A stretch of DNA of 64,000 nt, taken from contig NGZR01000005.1 in NCBI GenBank assembly GCA_002197995.1, forward strand, positions 5,394,001-5,458,000, written 5' to 3'. The stretch's first letter is position 1, and the number at the start of each line of letters is the position of its first letter. Both the position numbers and the translations under genes were made by a program. The notes below the pieces were generated by a model that was not told the origin of the DNA, searched no databases, and saw only the letters and a program-made list of their open reading frames with translations. Positions 44,172-54,960 of this stretch are shown one piece after another. The stretch is from Gaeumannomyces sp. JS-464. Taxonomy: Eukaryota; Ascomycota; Sordariomycetes; Magnaporthales; Magnaporthaceae.

Positions 44172-45125
44172 CGAAGGCGTACCGATTTTTTACCGGGTTT
44201 GTATTAAAAGTAAAAACGGCTGATATTTAAAGCCGGCTTTTACAGCACCGATTTAAACTAAGCCGTTTATATAACGCCGAAAAGATCGAAAAGCCCGAAA
44301 TTTAGTATAACTACGTAATTTCCGGCTACTTTACCTTTTTAACCAACGGCTTTGGACAATGCGTCCCGGTATCGGATAAACTGGTTTGGGAAAAAGTGGA
44401 AGCCCAAACAAGGCATAAACCGGTAAACGTTAAGCCTTTTGGGGCCGGCGTCGACTATTAAAAGCGTATATCGTAAATTATATCCTTTTATACGCAAGTG
44501 GCCGGGTTTAAGCTTTAAAAAATCACTTTTTTTTTACGCCGCGTATAACGACACCCGCCGGTTACCTAGCACACCTTTAATTGCCACGGCTTTTACGTAG
44601 CTCGTAATTACGCCCGGGCTAATAAATGCTTTCGATGCGGGAAAATAAACGACGACCGGCACGTATAACCGTATACGGCCCTCCCGCAATGCGCGAACTG
44701 CTCGGGCCCGTACTTTGCTAACTACCCGAACTGCTTTATAAGGCCCGTACGGGTAAACGAAATGCTAAAACATTTAACTTATAAAGAAAAAGGGGTTGTT
44801 AAAAGGTTAAGCGCATAAGCGTACCGGGCGGCGGTAAAAGCGGCGAAAGCCGCCGTTGTTACCGCCACCGCCGCTGCCGTTGCTACCGACGATACCTTTC
44901 CCGCAACCGCTACTACTACGGGCGGCTCCGCCGTAGCCGTTAATTTAACGGCAAACTTTACGACCGCTACCGCTATTACTGCGGCTACCGTTACCATTAA
45001 CGATACCGCTAATACAGCCGCTATCGCCGCTGTTAACCCTACGGCTAATACCGTTATCGCTGTTACTCCAGTTATCCCTACCGCCGCTGCCACCCCCGCC
45101 GCCCCCGCGTCTTTTAACGCCCGTG
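44172..45125 (+). pseudogene. LINE C ORF1 remnant
   Basis: Plus-strand ORF1 pieces: TKHKP-like region near 44400, the zinc-knuckle cluster ARANKCFRCGKINDDRH near 44605-44660, QCANCSGPYFANYPNC near 44690-44735, and a long Ala/Thr/Val-rich low-complexity tail (44820-45110). There are several TAA/TAG stops where Gln or Trp codons are expected. Confidence 0.65.
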
Positions 45126-46160
45126 GGCTTAAAGCGGGCCCCTAACAAGCTTGCGACCTTTTTGCAAAGGACGGCCGAACTCCTCCCAGCTTGCACCCGC
45201 TCGGCCTACCCTTTTTATAAATATACGGGGCTTACGGTGGTTATATAAGAAAAGCCTGCAGCCGTAAAAGCATTTATAGCGTAGCTTTACACCCTCCCAT
45301 TTACCGACGTTATAATATATAACGACGGGTTTAAAGCAAAAGACGGGGTAGTTGGATACGGCTGGGTAATATACCAAGCCGGCCAACGCAAACTTTCCAG
45401 GCACGGCCGGTTAGCGCACCCGGCGGAAGTATTCGACGGCGAGGCGGAAGGAGCCCGAATAGGCCTTCGTAAAGCCGTTTGGGGCTTCCGCAACTGCACC
45501 TTCCACCTATGCCTCGATAACACTTCGGCGGCTAACGGCCTTTTAAATACGGCTTTTAATAGCTCGCAAAAGGCTTTTAAAAAGGTCCATTATTTTATAA
45601 ACAAGCACCAAATACACGTCCGTTAATCCCCGGCCATACGGGAATTTCCGGGAACGAAAAGGCCGATACCGAAGCAAAACTAAGCACGGTTTTCCCGATA
45701 CCCCAACACGCCAAACCAACGGTGGCGGGAGTAAAAGCTTTAACCCGGAAAATAGCCCGGGATGCCCGGAACGCATAGTTTAAAAATAACCTTCCGGAAC
45801 GGTACAAGGCCATAAGCCTCCCGCCGGCATTATAACACACGCTCGATACGCTACAACTGCACCGGAAGGTACTGCAACGGCTAATAGCCGCACGCACCGG
45901 CCACGGGATTTCGACTGGTACTACCGAAAGTTCCAGCACGAAGACGATAACCCGTGCCGTTGCGAGCGAAATAAGTCCCCTTCCCACCCTGTATTTTGCA
46001 GGCTGGCTAGGGCGGCAAAAAACAAATGGCCTATAGCGGACCCTCCCCCGGCCTTCGATAGGCCCGGATATTGGAAACGGCTTTTCCAAAAGCCCTTTCT
46101 TTTTGCTTCGTTCGTTAAAGCCACCAACTACTACACTATCGCCGGACGATAACAACAAGG
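45126..46160 (+). pseudogene. LINE C RNase H and C-terminal zinc-motif remnant
   Basis: Joined directly to the Ala-rich tail of ORF1. RNase H-like sequence is readable at ~45200-45560 and LINE C-terminal sequence at ~45830-46160, matching copies A, B and D, but with many stops. RT and endonuclease are absent. Confidence 0.7.
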
Positions 46161-46584
46161 CCCAAAAAGCCTATACTTAACCTTTTCCTTTGTACTATTA
46201 GGATTACCAGTAAGCTCGTTAATCCCCGCACTTTAGGCCGGGCCCAAAGGAGGTCCCGAAAACCCCTTCCCCGCCCAAACCCGGCTTTACCCCTTTCCGG
46301 CATACCCGCCGGCCAACAGCATCACTACCACCCGCAGCGCTTTACAACGCCCCGGCGTATTTTTACGCCCTATTGTCGATTGCCGCTCACTAACAAAGAG
46401 CGCCGGAATGCGGCCCGACCCCCGTGTGCCTTCGGGTTTAATTTGTTAGCCGCTTTGATAGCAGCATATAGCCTAGTGTTAAGCTTAGGTAGCGCTAGCA
46501 CGTTATATGCCCCTTGGGAGGCAGGGACTGGTAGATCCCGATTTACTGACGTTAAATATACTCTCTCTCTCTCTTTCTCTCTCC

Positions 46585-47243
46585 CCTTTACGAGGCCGCC
46601 TTTGCCAGTAATTGGGCGACAGGGGAACAGATCGCCACGGCCGCCCAACGCTTACAAAGCGTCCGGCAAGCCAAGGAAAGCTGCGGAAAACGGCCTTTTA
46701 GGAGGGCCGGGCACCGTATAGTAGCGCAGGCCCAATTGCACGTCGGAAATCGCCTTTGGAGGTTGCACAAACGCTGGCCTAAGGCGATCAAAGCCTAACT
46801 GGAACTTAACCCCTTCGAGTGCGAGGTCCTCCCTAGCCGGTCGGGCGCCCTATAGGCGTTAGTTAATGCACGAGCCTTGGATACAAGCCGCAAAGGAACT
46901 GCGGAAGTACCCGTAGGACGCCTTATCGGGACGGATTAAACGGCAGTTAATCCGGACCTTTAAACAAGAGGAAAGAATAGCTCACTAATAGTTAAGCGAC
47001 CTGGAAAATAGGGAAATGATAGTGAATTTGGTGCAAAACGACGAGCTGGCTTCGTGGGCGTGATCGAGGCGGTTTGAACGAGGGTATTTTCGTAATCGGG
47101 AGGCCTGTTTTAATGGAGTTATAAGGAAGTGTTGTTTCGGGTAAAATCGTGGATGGGACTAAAAGAGTACACTGTCGATTGGCATTACGAACGAAAATTC
47201 TACTTTAAGGAGAAAGGGGGAAAAAAGGGGGATTTTGGTGTTC
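46585..47243 (+). pseudogene. Unidentified coding relic between LINE C and the solo LTR
   Basis: Coding-like pieces follow each other: YEAAFASNWATGEQIATAAQ, LHVGNRLWRLHKRWPKAIKA-stop, then in a new frame EPWIQAAKELRKYP-stop, LSGRIKRQLIRTFKQEERIA, and LSDLENREMIVNLVQNDELA. The Lys/Arg-rich helical character and repeated stops fit a decayed transposon ORF. Family unknown. A purine-rich tract (47205-47232) closes the region. Confidence 0.4.
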
Positions 47244-47507
47244 TGTTATAGTTCCGTGCTGTGGCACGGGTTTGGGGCTCAGGAGTAACCCCTAAGCCGC
47301 CTTATCGTTTGTGGCTGCCCGCGCCCGCGCCAGGCCGTTGCTTGGCCGGCGCGTGGCCAATGCCTCGCCAAGACCACCTCGGCCCTTGTATAAAAAGAGC
47401 CAGTTTCCCTTTGGGAAAACTACTTTTCCCTTTCCTCTTTCTTTTATTTTACAAGATAATTCCATCTTAGCACTTAAAGGCGACCACCCCTAGCCCAGCC
47501 TATTACA
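47244..47507 (+). mobile_element. Solo LTR of an LTR retrotransposon, 264 bp
   Basis: Begins TGTTATAG and ends CTATTACA, the TG..CA ends of an LTR. It is flanked on both sides by the same five bases, TGTTC (47239-47243 and 47508-47512), a perfect 5-bp target duplication. Internally there is a TATA-like GTATAAAAAG (47388-47397) and a pyrimidine-rich 3' part, as expected for an LTR promoter. The internal region has been lost by LTR-LTR recombination. The strand is inferred from the TATA-like site. No second copy is seen in the window. Confidence 0.85.
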
Positions 47508-47598
47508 TGTTCGGCGTGCGCCTAACGCGTTTTAACGATTGCCAACCGCGTGGGTCCTAACGGTATGGGTTTGGTTTTAGCCCAAATTGTTACAAAAG

Positions 47599-48876
47599 TG
47601 TTATTACCAAAACCGGAGGGCTGGAAGCGGGGCAAGGCTGGAAGGCCAAAGGCGTTAGGTATGGCCTAACAGGGAGCCACTTTTACCCCGACCTCCGAGA
47701 GTTACGTAGCACAGGTCGGATTTATGGATTTATAGCAAAGCAACACAGCCAAAAGATCTAAGGCAAAAGCATTACGAGTATATAAAGAAAGGATTTCCTA
47801 CTGTCCTAAATAGCTTTAACTAAGGCTTCGGCATTAGTTAACCTAAGTTAGCTTTAAAGTAACCGTTTAAACAAGCATCCAAGCCTGCGCCCAGGATATC
47901 CAGTGTTTCCCATGTTTCCCTAACAAAAACGCTACTGCTACCATCTCCTTAGGTGTTTTACCTTGGGAGTAAAGGCCTGTTTGTAATAAGGCGCACCCCT
48001 TTTAGCTTCCGTTTCCGCGCACAAGTCGATGTGGTATTAGCCGCTACGGGCTTGCATAACTTCATTATAAAAAGGGAATTTAAGGCAATTTTAACATCCA
48101 ATCCGGCCTTAAACGGACCAAAATTAGTAAAAAAAAAATGCCCTTTAAAAGGCACAAATTAAAAGGGATGCTAAAAGGCGAGGTCGGAAAATGGGCACAA
48201 CGCAAGCGTTTTGGGGCCGGTATAGGGCCTTAATAGCCGATAGGTTATAGGTCGACTACTAGGCTTATATACATAACACGTTCTCTTTTTTACCGCTTTT
48301 ACTCCACTACTTTTACTTTACCGCTTTTGCTTTACAGTTTTACTTTACCGCCTTTACTCCACTGCTTTTACCTTACCGCTTTTGCTCCACAGTTTTACTT
48401 CACTGCTTTTACTTTACTGTGTTACAAACAGGCCTTTGCTCCTAAAGTAAAACACCTAGGGAGGTAACTAAAGCAGTAACACGTAACAGGAAAGTCAACT
48501 GGTTTAGGTAACTTGGGTGCAGGTTTAAATGCTTACTTAAAGGGACACTTTAAAGCTAACTTAGGTTAACTAATGCCGACGCCTTAGTTAAAAACTATTT
48601 AGAACAGTAGGAAATCCTCCCTTTATATACCCATGGTATTTTTACCCAGTTTCTAGTAATACTTTTGTTTTTTAAGGTATCGCAAGTGTCGCTCGTAATA
48701 CTTAAGCTTTTTAAAGTATCAAGGGTATTAAGTGATACGCTTAATACTTCTGCGACCGGAAGTGTCACGTGTTTTCCTGGGTGCGGGGTAAAACGGCCGC
48801 GCACAAGGCCTTTCCTGCTACCTTTGGCCTGCCCACCCTTGCCCCGCTCCCAGCCCTTATGTCTGGTCGTAATACA
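47599..48876. mobile_element. Foldback element 2, same family as element 1
   Basis: Ends TGTTATTACCAAAACCGG (47599) and, inverted, TGTATTACGACCAGACAT (48876). The arms (about 47599-47985 and 48418-48876) share GGGCTGGRAGCGGGGCAAGG, TTTTACCCCG, a TATATAAAG TATA-like site, GGATTTCCTACTGT and GGCATTAGTTAACCTAAGTT. The last blocks also occur in foldback element 1, which defines the family. The right arm has extra sequence (48640-48760). No coding frame and no clear target duplication. Confidence 0.75.
48285..48420. repeat. Degenerate ~15-bp tandem array in the foldback centre
   Basis: Units resembling TTTTACTTTACCGC, with variants TTTTACTCCACTGC and TTTTGCTCCACAG, are repeated about nine times. 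The same unit appears once more just outside the element at 48876-48898. Confidence 0.7.
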
Positions 48877-49521
48877 CTGCTTTTACTTTACCGCCTTTGT
48901 ATCACAGCGTAAAAAGTAGCGCTTCAGCTATTCTATCACACACCTTGGGAGTGTACAATAAACAAGATAAATTTTTAAACGCACCTCATGTTGTTGTAAA
49001 TTTTAGGTCATTTTTAGCTACCCCGATACACTGCGCTTAACACCACATTTGTCTCTTAGCAGTACCCTACCAGCTCGCCCATCACAGCTGTCACGATTAA
49101 GGAGCGTAAAGAGAGAAAGAGAGTATATTTAACGTCAGTAAATCGGGATTTACCAGTCCCTGCCTCCCAAGGGGCATATAACGTGCTAGCGCTACCTAAG
49201 CTTAACACTAGGCTATATGCTGCTATTAAGGCGGCTAACAAATTAAACCCGAAGGCACACGGGGGTCGGGCCGCATTCCGGCGCTCCTTGTTAGCGAGCG
49301 GGCAATCGATAATAGGGCGTAAAAATACGCCGGGGCGTTGTAAAGCGCTGCGGGTGGTAGTGATGCTGTTGGCCGGCGGGTATGCCGGAAAAGGGGTAAA
49401 GCCGGGTTTGGGCGGGGGAGGGGGTTTTCGGGACCTCCCCTGGGCCCGGCCTAAAGTGCGGGGGATTAATAAGCCTACTGTTAATCTAATAGTACAAAGG
49501 AAAAGGTTAAGTATAGGCTTT

Positions 49522-52500
49522 TTAGGCCTTGTTGTTATCGTCCGGCGATAGTGTAGTAGTTGGTGGCTTTAACGAACGAAGCAAAAAGGAGGGCTTTTGG
49601 AGGAGCCGTTTCCAATATCCGGGCTTATCGAAGGCCGGGGGAAGGTCCGTTATAGGCCATTTGTTTTTTGCCGCCCTAGCCAGCCTGCAAAATACAGGGT
49701 AAAAAGGGGACTTATTTCGCCGCAACGGCACGGGTTATCGTCTTCGTGCTGGAACTTTCGGTGGTACCAGTCGAAATCCCCGTGGCCGGTGCGTGCGGCT
49801 ATTAGCCGTTGCAGTACCTTCCGGTGCAACTGTAACGCTTCGGGCGTGTGTTGTAGTACCGGCGGGAAGCCTATAGCCTTATACCGATCCGGAAAGTTGT
49901 CTTTAAACCATGCGTTCCGGGCGTCCCGGGCTGTTTTCCGGGCTAAAGCCTTTACTCCGGCCACCGTTGGTTTAAGATGTTGGGGTATTGGCAAGGCCGA
50001 TCCCAACTTTGCTTCGGCGTTTACCTTTTCGTTTCCGGGGATTCCCATATGGCCCAGGGACCAGCGTACGTATACCTGGTGTTTATCCATAAAGCAATGG
50101 ATTTTTTAAAAACCCTTATAAACTATTAGGGGCCGTGCTTAAACAGCCGTTGGCCGCCGAGGTGTTGTCGAGGCATAAGTGGAAAGTGCAGTTGCGGAAG
50201 CTCCAAACGGCTTTACGGAGGCCCATTCGGGCCCCTTCCGCTTCGCCGTCGAATATTTCCGCCGGATGCGCTAACCGGCCGTGCCCGGAAAGTTTACGTT
50301 GGCCGGCTTGGTATATTACCCAGCCGTATCCAACTGCCCCGTCCTTTGCTTTAGACCCGTCGCTATATATTATAACGTTAGTAAGTGGAAAGGTGCGAAG
50401 CCACGCCATAAAGGCTTTTGCGGCTGCGGGTTTTTCTTATGTGGCCACCGTAAGCCCCGTATATTTATAAGGGATATAAGCCGGGCGAGTGCAAGCCGGA
50501 AGGAGTCCGGCCGTCCTTTGCAAAAAGGTCGCAAGCTTGCCGGGTAAGCCTGCTTTAAGCCCTCGGGCGTTAAAAGCCGGCTTGGCCGCTGCGGCTAAAA
50601 GGTGATTTTCCGGAACCGTATTTATACGGGCCGCAATACGGAAGCGGGCTTATTTAAAAGCGCCTGAGCGTTTGGGATGCCGGATTCGTAATGTAACGCG
50701 TTTATCGGTGCGGTTTTCCAAGCCGGAGCTACTGCCCGGAAGGACGCAGTTATAGCTTTATTAACCCGTTCGATTAAATGGCCTTGGCGAATAATTTGCT
50801 GTTATGCCGGCTTATATAAATGTGGTTTGGTTTTGCCCTTATACCACACTTCGGCCCCGTACAAAGCCGTAAGGATTATAACCGTCGTAACGGCTTTGTG
50901 TACCGAATGTGCCGGTATCCCCCTATCGAATTCGTAAGCCTCCGGAGGTGGTTGGCAACGCTTTGGGCTTTTGCAGCCCTGTTATCGACGTGGGCTTTAA
51001 AGTTAAGCCGTTGGTCGAAAAAAACCCCTAACCACCGTAAAGCTCCTGTAGCTTGTTGTATGGTAAGGCCTTCCGCCGTAACCGCTAAAGTTGTAGGGTT
51101 TTTCCACCTGGAAAAATGCATAAGTTCGCATTTTCCCAGGTCGAAAGCCACTTTGTTAACCTTTCCCCAACGTAGGATTTCCGTTACCGTAGCCCCTGCT
51201 GTACGGGAGCACTCCTCCGGAATGCTACCCGTTACGCAAATGCCTATATCGTCCGCGTATTCGTACCTAACCGCTTTTGCTTTGGGTAGGATTTCGGCCA
51301 TATAAAGCATAAATAGGACCGGTAATGCCGGTAACCCTTGGGGTAGCCCGCAGTCCGGGGAAAAAGGGGGTGCCGCAGCGTTTTCCAACCGCATTTTAAC
51401 CCCCTATTTCCTGCAAAGGATAATACCCATTGTATTAACGTTAGGTCCCAGCCTTGGTTTAAAAGCCTCCGAAAAAGCCTCCGGCGGAGTACAGCATCGA
51501 AGGCCCCTTATACATCCATAGTAACGAGGGCGGCCGATTTATGCTTTTGGAAAGCCCGTTCCACCTCGTGGGCCACGCATGCCGTTAAATCGATGGCGGC
51601 TTTTTTCGGGGTAGCCCCGGCGTGTTGCGGGGCTATAAGCCCGTGTTGTAATGCGAGGGACGCCATTCGCGAAGCTACCAGCCGCTTTAGCCCTTTCCCT
51701 AAGCACGGGAGCAAAGCTATCGGGCGGTAGGATTTTAAGTCCGTTATATCCGTTTTATTAGGCTTTTTCAGCATAACCACCTCCGCTATGCGGAAAGGGC
51801 CCGAGTGGTGCCCGGCTTTAAGGCAAGCTTCGAAAAGGCCTTAACGTATTCCCCTATTGCCGGCCAAACCGCTGTAAGCAGTTTAACCGTTAAAAAGTCG
51901 ACGCCTGGGGCCGTGTTTGCCGTGCCGACGGTGCACTTCCGGCATTCCTTTAAAAGGACGTGGGGGTTCCACGGGATTTGTGCGGTCCTTTAGGTAGCCT
52001 TTATTGTAACGGGTCTTTTTGTAGGTCGTCTTTTACCGTAAACCTACGGAGGATTTTACGACTTAATGCTTCCGCTTTATCTTTTAAGGCTATTATAAAC
52101 TCCTCGTTAATATTTAACGGGGGAAGCCGTATACGGGTGTAAGTTTATGCCATTTTACAGTACGGTATAGCGCTTCCGGGGAATCCACTTCCTCCAGCAC
52201 GCTGGCCCAATGCTGTTTTTTAGCCGTTCGAACCGTTGCTTTTAAAGCACGGGCTTCGGCCGTAAAAGGCCCGCCGTTTCATAGCTTTTGCGAGGTTCCG
52301 TTGGGCGTTGGCGCACTTTTCGTTCCACCAGGGTTAGCCTTTTCTTTTGGCTTTAAGCCCCCGGCCGAGGGCTATTAGCGCATTTTTTAGCAGGTTTGTT
52401 AATGCCTCGGCCGCTTTATCCAGGTAATTCGTAGTGCTTGGATTTAAAAGTGGCGGTAGGCTGCCGGCCCCCGTTGCTACCGCGTTTGCGAAAATCGGTA

Positions 52501-53150
52501 GTTTATCGTTTGGTAGCGTAACACGCCGGCAGTTCGGAACGGAGTTATTAGGTTTAGGGACCTCGATCCGTATCGAGCGGTGGTCCGAATCGGTTGCTAG
52601 CGAAGGGTCGATTTCCGCTATTACCAAAGGGGCGTTGGAAAAGGTAAAATTTAAAACGCCCCCGTCGTTATGCGTAGGTTAGCTTAGGTCGGTAAGTAGG
52701 AAAAGGTTATAAGTATTAGCCTATTGGGCTATATCCTGGCCCTTATTCCTATTACCTTAACCGGATCCCACGCCGGGGACCTTGCGTTAAAGTCCCCAGC
52801 TATAATGCATTTTGCCGTTGGGCGCTAACGTAGTAAAAGTCCAACGAGGGTTCCGAAGGGTCCCCTGGAGGCTTATATACGTTAACGAAGGTGCACCCGG
52901 CGACGGTAAGCCAAAGGATGTCCCGGGTGCTGCCTGCCGGCCGGTCCGCTACGGGCCGAAGCCCCGGGTCTTTCCGTACGTAAGTTATTACCCGAGGCCT
53001 GGTTTGGTGGTCGTGCTAGCTATTTACCGGAGTAAATAGCTCGTACGACGGGTGGGTGCAAAGCATAAGCTTCCCTTTCCACGCGCTAGGGGCTTTTGCA
53101 TTAGCACCACGTAATATTTTGGCTTTAAAATAGTTGGAGTAAAGTAGCCC
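49522..53150 (-). pseudogene. LINE D ORF2: APE, RT, RNase H remnants
   Basis: ATDSDHRSIRIEV (about 52600-52560) ends the endonuclease. RT blocks are MLKKPNKTDITDLKSYRPIA from 51774, FQKHKSAALVTMDV at 51535-51508, and YEYADDIGICVTGS near 51260. In the RNase H region IIYSDGSKAKDGAVGYGWVI lies at about 50370-50310, and CLDNTSAANG follows. The next frame (50090-49650) reads VYVRWSLGHMGIPGNEKVNA, the His-containing end of RNase H, and continues to PCRCGEISPLFTLYFAG, where the C-terminal zinc motif is damaged. Five or more frame changes occur. Confidence 0.75.
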
Positions 53151-53399
53151 CCGCTTCCCAGCTACGTCGAACGTTCGTTTGGGCGGCGGTTAAAGCACGG
53201 CGTTCGGGGCGAAGCCCCGGGCGCCGGGCCCTATTGCCATGCGTTTGTTGTATCCGGTTGGCTGCTGGCATACGTAAAAGCGGCGTTAGTGTATTAAGGG
53301 TTTTGGCTTTAAGGTTGTTGGCCGGCGGTACCGTCGGTTTCCTCCGGGGGGTTTCGGTTATTTCGATAGCCCTTTCGGCTCGGGAAGTCCAGTTCCATA

Positions 53400-54960
53400 T
53401 CCGCCAGTACTTCGTATTGGTTGTTGGAACTAACCTTAAGTCTTTTAACAGGGTGCCTTTCCCTGCCGGCCGTACGGGCCACGCCTTCCGGGCCGGCGGG
53501 CCTGCCGGGTTTATAACGGCGGAGGCGACGGCAAGAACGGCGGCGGCGGCGGGGGTAACGGAAGCAGCGGCGTTGCCGGTACCGGCCGCGGGATTAGCAT
53601 TAGCGGTAGCGGTTACAACGGAATTGTCCGTAGTAACCGCGGTTGCAGGAAGGGCGTTGGCGGTGGCGGCAGCGGCGGCCGCGGCGGCCGCGGCGATGGC
53701 GGCGGCAGCGGCGGCTTCCGCCCTTTTACCGCCGCCCGGTACGCTTGTGCGCCTAATTTCCTAACCGCGCCTTTTTCCCCACGGGTTAAATGCTTTAGCA
53801 CTCCGTTTACCCGTATAGGTTTTATAGGGCAGTTCGGGTGGTCGGCTAGGTACGGGCCCGAGCAGTTCGCGCATTGCGGGGGGGCCGTACACGGTTGTAC
53901 GTGCCGGTCGTCGTTTATTTTCCCGCACCGAAAGCACTTATCGGCCCGGGCGCAATTGCGGGCCACGTGGAAACCGTGGCAGCCAAGGGTGTGCTGGGTA
54001 ACCGGCGGGTGTCGTTATACGCGGCGTAAAAAGGAAGTGATCCCCCAAAGCCTAAACCGGCCACTTGCGTATAAAGGGATATAATCCACGATATACCTTT
54101 AGTGGTCGACGCCGGCTTTGGAAGGCTTAACGTTTACCGGTTTGTGCCTTGTTTGGGCTTCCACTTCTTCCCGAACCAATTTATCCAATACCGGACGCAT
54201 TGTCCAAAGCCGTTGGTTAAGGAGGTAAGCAGCCGGAAATTACGTAATTGTACCAAATTTCGGGCTTTTCGATCTTTCGGCGTTATATAAACGGCCTAGT
54301 TCGGATCGGTGTTGCAAAAGCCGGCTTTAAATATCGGCCGTTTTTGCTTTTAACACGAACCCGGTAAGGGATCGGTACGCTTCCGGGACGTCGGCCGTCG
54401 TAAACGGCAGTTTTTGCTGTCGGTAAGGGTTTTGCGAATGCTAAAGCCCGTTTGTTAATTGGCTTAAGCCTGCCGTTCTTCGGATTTTAACGAACACCCG
54501 AAAGTCGGCTTTAAAGCTTGTTAATAGGCGGGGTGCCCGGGTAGTTTAGGGCGTACGGCCCCGAAAAGCCTGTGCGGGTTGTTGGGGTTATTAGTGGCCC
54601 TCCCGGGCCACCGACGCGTAAGTAGCCGGGGGCGCGCGTTGCGGGGCTCCGGGGCCCCGTATAAGCTTCTTTCCTTTTCGGCCGGCGTAGGTAAGCCGAA
54701 AAGGGCTTGTTTACGTAGTCGATAAAACAATTTTCCAGCCGTTGGCTTCGGGGATTGCTTCCGCCGGAAAGGAGGCAATGCCGGCGTCGATAAATCGGGC
54801 TAGCGTAGCGCAAATTAGGGCCGTTTGTTGTTATTTGCGGCTATAGCTCGCAATAATTTCCTCCGCGGCCGCCGCGGCCGACCCGACAGGTGGGCGCGTA
54901 CGCCGGCGTTGGGGGAGGGGGGGAGGGGCACTTGTGCCGGTGCTGCCGTTGTGGGAGCCT
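53400..54960 (-). pseudogene. LINE D ORF1 remnants
   Basis: The zinc-knuckle block ARADKCFRCGKINDDRHVQP and QCANCSGPYLADHPNCP is in one frame (53966-53613), followed by an Ala/Pro-rich low-complexity segment. N-terminal pieces are at 54.8-54.5 kb. Broken by shifts. Confidence 0.7.

Larger units (their letters stand above)
40611..46584 (+). mobile_element. LINE copy C, inverted, internally deleted and invaded
   Basis: Plus-strand orientation. The 5' end TCGAATTTACCAATT at 40611 matches the reverse complement of the B and D 5' ends. The 3' end GTTAAATATA is at 46560, followed by a CT-rich tail to ~46584. The 5' part (40611-41203) is split from the rest by a foldback element (41204-44171), with about 300 bp of LINE missing at the joint. 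At ~45125 the sequence jumps from the Ala-rich end of ORF1 to the RNase H region, so the endonuclease and RT (~3 kb) are deleted. It is the most transition-mutated copy. Confidence 0.85.

Noticed and set aside
41200..44175. CGAA as a true target duplication of the foldback element
   Set aside because: Comparison with LINE copies B and D shows the two CGAA flanks can come from different LINE positions with sequence missing between them.
49182..50550. Plus-strand frames of 60-170 codons across the LINE copies
   Set aside because: They are antisense shadows of LINE ORF2; the same frames recur opposite the RT and RNase H motifs in copies A, B and D.
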